Positions 28,000 through 40,440 of a stretch of 64,000 nt of DNA are shown one piece after another (position 1 is the stretch's first letter; every line of letters starts with the position of its first letter). Below the pieces are notes generated by a model, which worked only from the letters and a program-made list of their open reading frames with translations, was not told the DNA's origin and did not search any database. Position numbers and translations under genes: made by a program. The stretch is from Mytilisepta virgata (lineage: Eukaryota; Mollusca; Bivalvia; Mytilida; Mytilidae), in assembly GCA_028015205.1 (NCBI GenBank), contig CM051510.1, positions 32,860,580 to 32,924,579 on the forward strand. The letters run 5' to 3'.

Positions 28000-30228
28000 A
28001 ATAAAAAAACCAAAACAAAAAAATAAATAACAGAGAAGGGGCAGTCTGATTTGGTACGGACACTGAATCATTCTAGGATTGAATCGATTTTATGGGTATC
28101 CAGTCAAGAATCCCATGTATTATGATTGGCATCTGTCTCATTGAGATATGATTTCATTTCATTTCAATTCAAACATGTAGGAAAATATTTCAAATCGTTC
28201 ACATTTTTCTACCGGAAGATGATAGCGTAATATTTCACAAGCAAAAGCAAATTATGTAACGACAAACAACTGACGAAGAAAACATTCAGGTTTATTGCCA
28301 GAAACATTTAATAATTCCACATTCTGTTACCACGGAAACGTTTTGTAAACAAAACATTAAGCAGGATAAAATCTGTGTTAAGATGTTTAACTCATCCATC
28401 AATCTGATATACTTATGTCAATTGCCTCATGATAAAATAGTTATGTTAGAAGAAGGGTCTGGCTGCAGATCTTTAGAATCGATGCATTGTTTCTTTTTAA
28501 ATTCGATATTAAAATTGCCATTTGTAAATCTGTAAGACACATTTGGAAGAATCAACAAACTATTTTGGATCAAAATTGAAAAAAATATGTAACCGGTTAC
28601 AAACACGATTTTTACGGGGATATTACACTATTTTTTGTCTTGGAGGAAATGTCAAAGATATACATAACACGAGTGTGCTTTTGACGATTTACACACCTTT
28701 TGTGACTTCTGAAATAAGTCCAACACTAGGAACCAGAAGATGTTCCTCCATTCCAGCTACGCAGCAAAACAAATATGTCAAACCGAACATAAAGGACAAA
28801 ACAAAACAGTATGAACACAGACTGTAATTGTTGTTAATGGTTGAACTTTTGCCAATGTGCTCAATAAAATGTAAATTAAAGAAATTCTAAGGATGATGTT
28901 AGCTAATATAATGAAAAGAACCTTCATGTGCATAATATATTATGCATGCAGATATATCTTTGATAAGAGAATTTATTCTAATTATACAAAATATTCAACA
29001 ATTAAATGTCTTTTTGTTAATACTGACAACTAGCTATTTATTTCCAAAATAGAAGTAAGCAACTATCTACTACGACCTTTATTTACAGATAACAAGATAA
29101 ACAAATTACTCACCATAGATTTGATGTAACATTCAAAGAGAATTCCCCCGACATTCCTTCCTCTTTACCACTCAAAAATCATCTCACAGCGAAACTCATC
29201 GTCACAACCTGTTGAGAACTATTTTGGCGTAAAGAGTTCCTAAACGTAATAATAGGGTTGAATTAGTACACTTCTCTGTTAATTAATTGACCGAAGAAAT
29301 ATTAAAAACTAAACTATAGAAAGTATAAACTTAAGTAGAATTCTGAAAGTTTCGGTTTAAGTATGTACCTTAATGATCTGATGAAGGATGTATATTGAAT
29401 CATGACTTCAGAATTACGTAACCACCATCTTTTTCTTGATAGCGCTTATTTTGGCAGTGTGAGTCTGATGCCTGAACCACATGCTCAGTATATCTTATGC
29501 ATAAATCATGTTGTTCTGTGTGTTTTTTTTTCATATACGATTCTGATACGTTGTAACTGAGAATACTAATGCAGGATTAATTGGTACGTGTGTGTTTTAA
29601 AAACGTGTTCATAAATTTAAAAGTTCGTTGTTTTGTTAGTCAAGAAAAGTTTGAACAGAAATGCTTCCTTCTCGTTAATTAACAGGATACTCTGGTGATT
29701 GTCCAACTTCTATTAATAATTGCTAAACGGGGAAAGCTCTAATCTTAATCAGAAAACGTAATGATAACAAACATAAACATAAATTTATCCATGCATATGT
29801 CAGCTTCCTGGAAGCTTCTGCAAAGGAAACAAAGGGAAAAAGACATCAAAATCAAAACACAAACTGTAACATTACACGTACAACTGATGACCGTTAAAAA
29901 TTTTATAGTTCAGAGTCTACAATGACCTTACGCTATTCTTAACAATGTTTTTGGACGACTGTGGCCTCAAGACAATAATAGCGCAACGCTATAGTAGAGT
30001 GTTTTCAGTTAACATCTTTTCTCCTATTCTTGATGTGTTTAATCGGTGGGATACAAATACATAATATTTTTAACCACTTCATGGTGATTAATTTCTACCT
30101 GGGAATCACCGGCGTTTTTTCTACAGTTATTGGAACGATAAATTAGAGACGTCCGAAATGACGTATATGTAAGCAAACTACATAGCAACGACATTTTCTT
30201 GAGGTTTTTGTCGAAAATCATAGGAGAA
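28000..30228. other. No gene seen
   Basis: AT-rich, no exon or clear repeat recognised apart from short A runs. The frame at 28543-28827 was examined and lacks family character. Confidence 0.4.
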
Positions 30229-30394
30229 ATAGATTCTCCTTCCATTTACTCGTGAGTTATGGAATTTCCCCACCCTCGATAGTTAAATTTTAGATTTTAA
30301 CACGCTCGCTAAATCTCGCGTGTTGAAAATCGTAAATTTAACTATCTTGGGTGGAGAAATTCCATAACTCACTCGTACCTAAAGGAGAATCTAT
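30229..30394. mobile_element. Foldback (hairpin) MITE
   Basis: Two arms of about 75 bases, 30229-30305 and roughly 30316-30394, pair with a loop of only about 10 bases. Landmarks: 'gagttatggaattt' on the left and 'aaattccataactc' on the right. Almost the whole 166-bp element is palindromic. Confidence 0.85.
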
Positions 30395-31654
30395 ATGTCA
30401 TCATTAAAAAAAGTTTTACTGTTTCTGTTTTGATGCTATATTGCTAGGGATGTCAATGCATAGAGCAATCTAACTATTTGATAAATTGTAATTGATATTT
30501 CACCAAGGTAACCTTTACTTACACGTTCAACGCACTGGAGTTTTGTGCTAACATCAATATTAAAGTTATTCAATTTTATGTTGATATAAAAATAAAGACA
30601 GGATTTTATATATCTTACGCAAAGTTGACATTACATCTTGTTACCCTGCTCAGATTCTATTTCCCACATTATGCTTATAATTTGGATTTTTGCCTTTCTA
30701 CATGTAATTTTTGATCACAAATGTCAATGATGAAAGTCAATCGCTCTTCGTAGGCAGCAGTTGTAGTATCCAAATAAAATTTTAATATAACTTCCTAACT
30801 TGTTGATATAAGACACTAAAGCTTGCTATACATTGTGGGTACATCCCCCTGTCTGAAGGCTGATCGTTGCCATTCTGGGTTTTGTAAGACCGATGGGCAC
30901 TCTGCACCAAAACCAAATTTTTGCAGTAAGCAAGTATATTTATCCCCTTTCATATTTCATTAATCTCTTCGGCAAAATTTAGAAACTGAAATCAATAAAA
31001 TATGTCCAGGAATTAAAAAAATTGGTAAAAAAACAACAGAAACACTCCTTTCTTCGTATCAAATTATGCAATTTACAGCTCCATTCATTAGAAAGTCTTT
31101 AATACTGAGGAGAGTGGACCCTGCTACTGCAGAGTTTATATAATATCAATTATTAATCAGTTTTACCTATTGTACTTGATTGATTGCTTATTTGTTTATA
31201 TGATTAATTGATTTATGACATCAACCCTTACATGTATAACTGTACATTTATTGAATAAATAAATAAATATAATTCGTGAGACAAACGTTCAAGAAAAAGT
31301 GCTTAAACATGCAAACTACTGTTCATCACATTGAGGTCTCCGACACAGAAAAAATTGTGTGCACCTAATTGTAGTTTAAGGAGCTACGTACCACAATAGG
31401 GCAGAAAAATAAAGGAACATATGATGACTGATAACGATCGTTGATGTTGAGTATATGTACAGATCATCTTAACATTAATTTATCGTGTTTATGTTAACAA
31501 GAGGATACTTATCTATCCGAAAGATCAAATTCTACTTATTTTCAGTAGATATTATTTGATAAGAGAGTTAAACTGTACACATATCACATAAAATTTTATT
31601 CATAATAAATGTATGGTTGAAAATTAAATCACTACGCATTACATGTCATACACC
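30395..31654. other. No gene seen
   Basis: AT-rich; a half copy of the GGATCAAAACA-ended MITE terminus occurs near 30415-30437. Nothing else recognised. Confidence 0.4.
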
Positions 31655-31745
31655 ATTTTATGTATTATGCATATCAATGCGTTTGGTTGATTGGTTGTTG
31701 TTGTTTGCTGAAGTCCAGTGGCAAATATTTCTTGAATGTTTGAAT
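31655..31745 (+). repeat. Interspersed repeat R2, fragment
   Basis: Contains 'ttggttgattggttgttgtt' and 'gtccagtggcaaatattt', both repeated at 32088-32145. Confidence 0.8.
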
Positions 31746-32059
31746 AAAAAAACCGGAAGTGAATTCCGCGACAATTTACACAGTCAAGATATTTTTAAAG
31801 AAAATTATCGAGCGTTTATATGTTACCAAAGACAAAATTACAAGAAACATTATAACTGACTCATATATATATCATATGTCAGTATCCAAGTACATGCTGT
31901 AGAAACGTAAAAACGCAATTGTTCAATGTTTTCTCGGATAGCACATCAAAACCTTCAGTGCATTTAATCTGAAGAAAAAATATTATTTTTCGTTGGATAT
32001 TTAAATTCTTGGTTAATTTACTGGGACCCACGAAAACCACGAAAATTGGTATACAACGA

Positions 32060-32350
32060 ATAATAATGAATCCACGGTATCAATGCTTTTGGTTGATTGG
32101 TTGTTGTTGTTTGCTAAAGTCCAGTGGCAAATATTTTGTGCCTTTTCAGAACGAGAACCAGTTCAACAATTCAAAAAGGGGCAAGACGGGAATAAAAAAT
32201 GTAAAACATTTTGACTGCCACTGTAAAAGGGTAGGTGGTTTAGGTAGGGTCGGATAATTTAGGCTTTTTTAGTGGCCAGTCAGCCTTCTTTTTTTAGAAA
32301 AATACAGAAGGGGTCATTAATGTGCAGGGAGAGTGGCATTCTCCAAAAAA
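32060..32350 (+). repeat. Interspersed repeat R2, copy 3
   Basis: Longest copy of the family in the window; shares its first third with 31655-31745 and its second part with 10595-10865. Confidence 0.7.
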
Positions 32351-33826
32351 GTTTGGGTTTTGTGAGTGGTCTTTCGTTAAAACAGAGCTCATTTATCATA
32401 ACTTTTATTACTTACCTTTGTCTAGAGTACAAGGACAATTTAAAATCCGTAAAATTCCAAAGGAAAACAGTTATCCAGACGAAACCAAAACATCTTCATA
32501 GTAATGAAGAATAAAGAAACTTATCATTTATCTGTGTATATATTAACATAGACGGGATAAGTGTTTATATTATAATTGTATACGTCGACAGTAATCAGAA
32601 GATATAACACACGTACATGCACGTCATGGAATCCTGTAGAGCATTCAATTAATAAATTTACGTGCTTTATATGTTAACTTTACCTTATCATATGTTAGAT
32701 ATAAAAAAGAATCGCTAATTTAAAAATAAATTTCACATTGCTAATTTAAACACCTTTATATTCTTTTCATATGCAAGATGTTGGAATTTTTTGTTTTAAT
32801 TTTGCCGTTTCACATGTCATGCATGTGGTTTGAAATGTTTCAAAACCCTTGTAGTATACACTATACTATTAAAATAAACAAATACTTTTATTTATCAATC
32901 ACCGATAGCAATTTAAACAGAAGAATAAAGAAATAAAGGAATTTTATTTGAAATAAAATGTTATTTAATAAAATTTCTTACACATTTCAATACTTTTCTT
33001 TTGCTTTTCAATTCTTTACAATATTTCCACATATTACAGTTGTTTTACAATGCTTCTTACGAATTAAAATATTTTAGATAAACGAACGCGTAATTTCCTC
33101 TTTGATACAACATCACATCCCGCCTTAAAAACATCAAATAGGGAAATTTATATTACAATTAATATTTACTAGTATGCACCCATTAATAACTAATACTTTC
33201 CTGTGCTTTTGATTTCGAGACAATCTTTTAAGCATTTCGGTGTTCTTGGTAAACCTTCACGACCTTCTGAATTGTCTTCAGTCACGACGGAAAGACAGAA
33301 TAAGGAACAATCAGAAAAAATAACTTTTATATTATACAACAACATGATTTCTACTTGCGTCATTTATCGCGATATTTTTGGTATAACTTCTATTCATGCT
33401 ATGATTCATAAACTATTTCTAACATCTTTGAAATATTTATAAACAGCTGATAAACTAAGTATATCTCTATTACCGTATAGCCTTTCCGTTATGTATATTA
33501 AACTGTCGATCAAAATAAATAAAATAAAAAGCCCTGTTTGTACCCCGATTCTAATCATTTTATGTTAGAAAAAAAACTTAATTAAAAATTTTGAGTTCTG
33601 ACAAAAACAATCACTGAGACAAACTATCATGTCAGAATACAAAGAGATTATAGTATCAATCCCAGTCATCACTACATTTCACGGTAAATAATTATGATTA
33701 GAAACACGCGCATTGTACGTGTGTGAGCGATACAGATCACCCATCCCAGACACACAGTAATATCACGTTTCTGTATATGATTGATTTCCATTTTGTCTGA
33801 CTAAGCTTTGAGGAAGGACAATTACC
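32351..33826. other. No gene seen; upstream side of the EF-hand gene
   Basis: AT-rich. A polypurine/polypyrimidine-poor stretch leads to a TATA box at 33827. Short open frames do not look coding. Confidence 0.4.
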
Positions 33827-33836
33827 TATATATAAA
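33827..33836 (+). promoter_or_regulatory. TATA box, probable promoter of the EF-hand gene
   Basis: TATATATAAA, followed 41 bases later by the strong donor ACCAAG|GTAAGA at 33877/33878. A start site about 30 bases downstream would give a leader exon of only about 20 bases ending at 33877, spliced to 35199. This is an inference from spacing. Confidence 0.4.
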
Positions 33837-33856
33837 CATAAGGAAGAGATTTCATC

Positions 33857-33877
33857 TTTATAATTCTATTTACCAAG
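33857..33877 (+). other. Possible short non-coding leader exon of the EF-hand gene
   Basis: Sits between the TATA box and a good donor site. The 5' end is guessed from TATA spacing. Needs transcript support. Confidence 0.3.
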
Positions 33878-33991
33878 GTAAGAACACTTACAATGTATCT
33901 TATTAATGAGTTTTCTGGAGATGTGAACGGTTGTGGTTCTAACATTCGTGGTCAATCATAAATTTTAGAAACCACACATTTACTGTGGTCT

Positions 33992-33997
33992 TGAGAG

Positions 33998-34042
<45 letters not shown>
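33992..34042 (+). repeat. GA dinucleotide microsatellite
   Basis: About 50 bases of GA with two GATA interruptions at the start. Confidence 0.95.
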
Positions 34043-34044
<2 letters not shown>

Positions 34045-34681
34045 TTCTAAAGTTGTCTATAATGTTTCAAATCATTCAAAACAATGTTACAAAAGGAAAA
34101 CATTAGATTTCTTTTGATAGAAACTTTTTTGGACAGCCATTAAGAACTAGAAATGTATCTATAATTTTCTATTTTGTTCGAAAACACTAAAAACAGTAAT
34201 TTAGAGTAATGTCTTAAACCCAGAAAAAGGTTTTTTTTCATGAAATAAGTAATGGTTCGTTTATTAAGCATCTAATTCCACAAGAACACAATAACTATCA
34301 GCCACTACACCGTCAAAATCAATATTATGCTCTCCTTTGATTGACCGATAGGTATGTACGTATGTCAACTACAATCAGATTTGACCGCATTTTTGGCATG
34401 TCGCCTTTGAATTTTATGCACAACAGAAAAATCCTTTGTCTGGCAGTTTCACAAGTCTGAAAAAGAAGACCTGATATATTTATATGACTAGATTTATTTG
34501 TCCGAAAACTTCAGAGCATTTTATCAGTTACTATTGTTTTGGGCTCAACATATCTGAAATATTTAATTTCTTAAGCATAAAAATCAATTTTCCATGAAGC
34601 CGTTTTAGTAGCATACAAATTTAAGAATGGAAATCAAAACAAAAAAGGAAGAACAAATGAGGAAAAGTTATTTCATACTAA

Positions 34682-34699
34682 CCCCCCCCCCCCCCCCCC
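34682..34699 (+). repeat. Poly-C tract
   Basis: Run of about 18 C within the first intron of the EF-hand gene. A weak open frame running across it is an artefact. Confidence 0.9.
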
Positions 34700-35198
34700 G
34701 CAAAAAAAACACCGACGTTTTTAGAAAAAGAAGACATATTATTAGAAACGAAAATGTCATTTCCTTACTAATAAAAGCAAATGATACGCAGAGTATATTT
34801 AAGATGCCAAGAGTTGATAAGTTCTTGCTGTTCTTCATCTCTAAGTTACAACGAGGCCTAGCTTCAGCATAGAAACAAATCTCACACTAAATGTCCAAAA
34901 CTGCTCCAGCGGAATGTTGGATGGAATTTTCTAAAACATGTAGGCTATATGTCTGTCACTTGATGGACAGTAGACAATTTTTGTCAACAGCGGATTCTGT
35001 TTTGTCCGTTCATTACCTTCATACAGATGTAAGCTATTACCAAGTTATTACATACACAATGTAATTATTTTTTTACAACTGGATGTTCTTAACTGGTGGC
35101 GATTTACATGAAACAGTAATTCAGTAGCCTAATTGACGTTTTAGTGTACTCCTATTCTGTCGAATTTTAGTTTCTTACAACTGGATTTTCTATTTCAG

Positions 35199-35241
35199 AC
35201 AAACATAATATGGCTGGAATGGGTAGAAGAGGAAAAATTCC
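35199..35241 (+). CDS. EF-hand gene, first coding exon
   Basis: Acceptor ctatttcag at 35198; eleven bases of 5' UTR, ATG at 35210, then MAGMGRRGKI and two bases of a proline codon before gtaagt. Confidence 0.8.
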
Positions 35242-38200
35242 GTAAGTAGAGGGAAATTTATTTATTTGAAATCAGCTAAACTTCATACGAAGGGCTCTCG
35301 TTATAAATTGCTGCAAGGTTTGGGTTTTAGAATGAAGTCTTACTACTACATGTACTTTCAAAATGGAAAACATAACGCATTTTTGTGCATGATGCAATCA
35401 TTAAATGGGTTAGTGTCCCATAGAGATTAAATCCCACATCCCTTTATCCTAGGAAGCAATCATTTAATTGTAGGGGGTATGGACAAGGTCGAAATTCGAA
35501 ATGATAAATTCTAGGCTCCCAAATTAAGTGAATAATTGATTGAATGGTGTTTAACGCCGTGTGGGCGATATTTCAGCCATATCACGACGATACCTAATTA
35601 GAATAGTGAAAAATTATGCTAAAAAGAATATTCCCTGGCAAGCCCCCCCTTACCCTATCAAAAAAATTCTTCTTTTAGGATGCAAAAATCCGCCCCCCCC
35701 CCCAAATATGAATGATGTGGCTTTTCGAGTTCTATTATTTTCTAAGAGAAGTTAGTTTTTTATACAATTTTACAACAAGTCGTTCATTTAGACTTTTTCC
35801 ATGTTTTTCTATAAGTATTTATTAATGCCTCAATTATTAAATTGTTTCACCTATAGAACATAAATGCATTATTTCTGTCCCCAAAATTGTCCTTTCTGAA
35901 TATATGACATTATTTATCTATCCAAGTAGGTCAATGCCAGATATTTGGCACATTACCTGATATTTCTACTTTGATCACCAGCTAATTACGTTTATTCACT
36001 GCAGTGCTAATGAATTTAACATACAAATCACGATGCAATTTATTTACCAGAATCTGTAAAATGAAGTAATATGAGTGTTAAAATGATGTTTACTATTTGG
36101 GTAAGATAAAAGCAGTTTTAAAATACAAAAATGATTATGTTTATCTTCATGACCGTGTATTGTTTTGTTTCGTAAAAGTTTGTAAATTGTTCCATTTATA
36201 ATTTTCATGTTTTATTTTGTCTGCATAGCATTCCTTGAAAAAAAAGCAAAATTAACGTTTCACAATGTTGCCTCAATGCCAAAAGAAACACATGTAAATA
36301 ATATGGTACATCAATTATGGGACTTTATATATCTTTCTGAGAAGACTGTTAAGAGTACGTCCAAATATTCAAATGTCATATGTTTTTCGTCATTATAGCG
36401 ATGACTCTGAAAACAAATACAGACTAGGCTAGCCTATGTAAGAAAAATATCATTTTCTAAGCAATTAATGGACTCTTCGAAGTTTATTTTAATGTTAAGG
36501 TATGAAGCTCTCAAAATAAAAAAAAATCAACAACATAAGTATCAAAACCATCCTCCCAATTCAGGGTTCTGTATCCACTTTCGTTCCTACAAACTCCTAA
36601 CATCACAGATTCATATTTTGTGGGACGGAAGTGAACGATTTTCATTGGTTCTTCTCAAGGTCACAAGAGAATCCATTTGCGTCGTAGGTAGAATTTTCCA
36701 GGTCACACACCAGGCGGGAGATATGTTCGACCCGCAAAATATGAATGTGTGATGTCAGGGGTTTGTAGGAAAGAACGTGGATACAAAACCCTGATTTGGG
36801 AGGATGTATCAAAACAGAAACAGTAACAAACTTCGTATCATGTGAGTAAGTAAAATATGCTCAAAGGAGATTGTCTACTACGTTATTGTTCATGTTGTCT
36901 TGAAACAGTCGCAATAGAGAAACGAAAGCTGTTACTATTTATTCTTTTTATTGTAACAACACTGTTCAAAGACATTGTATACGGATTTTAGTACTGTTTA
37001 TGTTTTGATCCGTTTATGTTTCGGTCTTTACATGAGGCAGATTTTTATGTTACAGTCTTTAATTACCTTGTCCCCAATTAGCCATTCTTACGGCTATTTA
37101 ACATTATTTTCATGAAGCACGGTGGTTCAACGGTTTTATATTCAGTAGATATATATCGAAATCTAAGCTCAACAATTAATAAATGTTTTGAAGTATTTTT
37201 CTGTAAGCTTTCTATAGTTATAAACTGTCTAAAAGTATAGATAATTTGCCCATATTTTACTTTTATAATATTCAGTTCATTATTAAATCTAAGAGATATT
37301 TTCGTCATGCAAAAGACACGACTTTATACATGTTTTAGTAATAGCTAATCTTATTTAACGCCTGACTTTTGTGAAGGGAACGTTTCTTCATGTGTGGTTG
37401 TATGTTCTTTAATGTTTAGGGATATAGTTTTTTATTTCCGACATTCTTTCGGTTGAGGTGAATTTCTATTTATTTTTTATGTGATGTCATTGATAAGGTT
37501 ATAGTGCTTGTGTAGGCATCTTTGCAAAATGAAGCGGCAAATTTTTTTTCTTAAAATTTACATCGTCAAAAAATCGGAGCGACGAAACCCAAAGAACTAA
37601 AGATCAGTTTGGTGTGGCCTAACACAGGATAGTTAATTCAGCTCTTTAAATAAAATATAAATAAAATATAAATTCGTAGACAGGTTACACCCAGTGTTAA
37701 CTCTGCATTGAAAATTGCATTACATGACGATAGATAATTCTGGCATATATATTTGTGTTTCCACAGAAACCAGTGGAAAAAAAATGAAAAGTACTAATTC
37801 TTTAATCATTACTAGACAGATAGCATCAAGATGAACGTTATCGCACTCGTTTTGTTTGCAACAGATCGTTGTACTGATAATGATTTATGATATACTTTCA
37901 CAATTTAGGCAACATTTATTATTTGTTCAAGTATATGATCTCTGTATTGCATCAGACCATATTACAGGAGCACCCCCTCCCCCACACCCAAAGCAATAAA
38001 ATTAGACCAATGTCAGATGCGTCATTTTCAGAATATCATAGTAGTAACCCAGTCCTCATATTGCTGCACAGTTGCGTACGTTTCGTCTCAGTTGTGCGCA
38101 AGGGCTAAATTGTCTATAACTAAAGCAATAATCCGAAACATTGAAGGGCAAATTTAAAATATGCTAAAATTTCCAAAAGCTAAACCACCTATAAGCACAG

Positions 38201-40440
38201 AGCGGTGTACGAAGATTTAATATTCGAACAAAATTATAATTGCTCACAATTAAGGAAGGTCAAAAATACATAAAATATCCTTCGATAAAATGTTTTGAAT
38301 ACCTCATACTATTTCTTTCGCATATCTATTTGCTAAAATCGAAAATTTAATTCAAAAATCATACGCATTTTCTGCACAACTTGCTTCATAGTGGTGGGGG
38401 AGCTGGCGTGCCCGGAATCAAAATGACAATCCTTGTCAGTTGGATCGGAGTCTAATGTACCTCGATTTTGAACTCAAACTTCAGGGTCGATAGGATGATG
38501 ATCCTAGCTACTTAGTTCCCCTCAATGATAATTAAAAATAAATATCCGGATGAATAAAAGGAACAAAAGCGTTGTCACGAACTATCAGCATTACATGTAT
38601 ACAAGCGTTGCACTATAATTGGAAACTTATTTGTAACTTAAAGCTAATTTTATTACTTTACAGTAAAGAAGTACAAGCTATATTTGACAAATATTCACAA
38701 AAGAATGTAAAGAGACTTAACCGACAGCATGCTATAGAGATGTTAGTGAATGAATTTGGATTGACACAGCAAGAAGCTATGGTAATGTTTGATACGTTCG
38801 ACAAAGACAAAAATGGAATCATGAGTATTTGGGAATTCCAACAGTTTTTCGAAACCGTAGGAGCGAAGTAAGTTTGATTTCTTCAGATGTACCTTACACA
38901 GATTAAATTCTCATTGAGTAAAATTTAGTATGACATCCACATCTATTTGGTGGATTTTTGAAAAGATCATCTGGAAATACTATATAATTATGCACATAAT
39001 ATTATCATATGATTAGTTACGCAGTTTTATAATTTCTGAAGAGCTTTGCCATGGGTCAAGACATCACAAGAAATAACACCGTTTGAGATTTCCTGCCAAA
39101 GCTAACTCGTTTGTTAACTTTTTTTTAACCTCAAACGACCTTTTCATACTGAGATAGTAAAATCAGAGACTGATAAATGAACAAGGTTCAATTAAACTTT
39201 CATAAAAGTATTTAAAATGTGAAATAATTCATTTATACCGCCAAAACAGCAATATATTCAAATAAAATTCTCAATAGTCTGTTAATAAAACGTATCACAA
39301 ATTATACCGAAATAGATTTGATGTACAGTATGGCCATTTCATTGACTGACAACTCATCAGCAGTGCTCGAGATCCAAGTGTTGGAAAAAGATGTAATGAT
39401 GTATTAATAAGCACAACCATAAAAAACCAAAACAATTAAAAGAAACAGGAATCCAAACTCGGCTAAGGGTTACCTCTGCATCAAAAGGGAGAGCCTTAGA
39501 AATTTCTGATAATTTTGTCAAATTTTGAACGGAAAATATAAAGTAATTTGAGTAATGAATCATGCCAGGACAAAAAATCTGGCTAGTGGGTTGATAATGC
39601 CCCCGGGGACTTACAGTCCACCAGGAGTGACAAAGAACCAGTGGTAGTAATAAAACGTATCACAAAATACCGAAATAAATTTGAATCAGCTTTCAGTTTT
39701 CGCTACCGAATCTTTATATAAATAAGTATTGCGGAGCAGAGAGTTTCATTCCTGTTTATTATATGGATAAACAGTCCTTTAAAGTTGACTGTCTTTGAAT
39801 TGGTAGGATCAAAACAGAAACAGTAACAATATTCTTCTTTGTCTATGTTTTTGTAATATACTTACTGTTTATGTTTTGATCCAAAGAGTTTTCAGTCCAA
39901 GTTTTATTTTTTAGTTTTTTGTCTTGTCTTTTGCATCTGTTTTGCATTTATTCCGTCTATAGAATTGCTCCTAAGGTAAAATAGTAACTATCTTTTCATG
40001 TGTTTAACTATAATGAACTACATTTCTACTGTACATGTTTTTCATTAATTAAACAATAATTTCAGTAACCAAATTTTATACAATTTGTTCATATCCTATG
40101 CATCAAAATTTAATATCAAATAATTTATAAACCATAATATCATGAATATTTATTTTTTAGCGCCGCAGATATAGTGGCACGATTTAAAGAACTTGACAAA
40201 GACAACAGTTTAAAATTAGACGGAGATGAAGCAAAGGCGGGATTGGAATCCATGACAACGGGTACTGGAAGAAAACTTGACCAAAAAGAAATTGAATTTT
40301 TCCTAAAAACAGCTTGTGATGAAACGGGAGCAATAGATTTGGGAATGTTTTCTAATTTATTATACAGACTCAAACTTTACAAAGCGGATCCTCCAAAACC
40401 ACACCAGAAGACTCACATCATAGGAGATGAAACAGAGTAG
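35210..40440 (+). CDS. EF-hand calcium-binding protein, calmodulin/troponin-C-like, three coding exons
   Basis: Coding segments 35210-35241, 38664-38867 and 40161-40440 join in frame to 171 residues plus TAG. All borders are AG/GT; the split codons are CC|T and AA|C. The N-terminus is short and basic (MAGMGRRGKIP). A first degenerate EF-hand (FDKYSQKNVKRLNRQHA) precedes one canonical loop DKDKNGIMSIWE, with ligands at positions 1, 3, 5, 9 and 12 and Gly at 6. A third loop, DKDNSLKLDGDE, keeps the acidic positions but has Leu at position 6. A fourth (DETGAIDLGMF) is too short to bind in the usual way. Role by family: intracellular calcium sensor or buffer; the target is unknown. The exact subfamily was not recognised. 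The length is slightly above that of calmodulin (about 149) because of the tails. Confidence 0.88.
35529..35590 (+). repeat. Fragment resembling a mollusc SINE core
   Basis: Contains 'tgtttaacgccgtgtgggcg' plus 'atatttcagccatatcacga', a block I associate with mollusc SINE central domains; no pol III boxes are present. Confidence 0.4.
35690..35703 (+). repeat. Poly-C tract
   Basis: About 13 C bases in the second intron of the EF-hand gene. Confidence 0.8.
36549..36806. mobile_element. Long-TIR MITE (MULE-like), nested
   Basis: 258-bp element with inverted arms 36549-36624 and 36731-36806: 76 positions with 8 mismatches, ends CATCCTCCC / GGGAGGATG. It is bounded by the identical 9-10-bp sequence (G)TATCAAAAC at 36539-36548 and 36806-36815. 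Long arms with a 9-10-bp target duplication fit Mutator-like (MULE) elements. The target is the terminus of another MITE (see 36807-37011). It lies in an EF-hand gene intron. Confidence 0.9.
36807..37011. mobile_element. MITE family M2 (ATCAAAACAGAAACAG ends), interrupted copy
   Basis: Left end ATCAAAACAGAAACAGTAAC, right end ...TACTGTTTATGTTTTGATCC as its inverted partner. The first bases are the duplicated target of the inner MITE. Other ends occur at about 23827, 30415 and 39806. Confidence 0.7.
37530..37625 (+). repeat. Half copy of MITE family M3
   Basis: Contains 'tgcaaaatgaagcggcaa', 'aaaatttacat' and a terminus 'gatcagtttggtgtggcc', matching 22800-23065. Confidence 0.55.
38388..38520 (-). 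mobile_element. Diverged SINE S1 fragment
   Basis: Keeps 'tgacaatccttgtcag' and the 'ggatcggagtc' block in reverse orientation; the tRNA-like head has decayed. It lies about 140 bases before an EF-hand exon. Confidence 0.5.
38664..38867 (+). CDS. EF-hand gene, second coding exon
   Basis: Acceptor ttactttacag, donor gcgaa|gtaagt. It encodes KEVQAIFDKYSQKN onward and the canonical loop DKDKNGIMSIWE, ending in ETVGA plus two bases. Confidence 0.9.
39400..39640 (+). repeat. Interspersed repeat R4, copy 2
   Basis: Diverged partner of 27740-27990 (see landmarks there). Confidence 0.5.
39806..39882. mobile_element. MITE family M2, compact intact copy
   Basis: 77 bp with termini GGATCAAAACAGAAACAG... 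and its complement ending CTGTTTATGTTTTGATCC, about 21 bp each with few differences. It is nearly all terminal repeat. Confidence 0.8.
40161..40440 (+). CDS. EF-hand gene, last exon
   Basis: Acceptor tattttttag; begins NAADIVARFKELDKDNSLKL across the junction and ends in HIIGDETE and TAG. Confidence 0.9.

Noticed and set aside
34627..34872. 81-codon open frame in the EF-hand first intron
   Set aside because: Runs through a poly-C tract giving a proline run and then a Lys-rich tail; no homology recognised.
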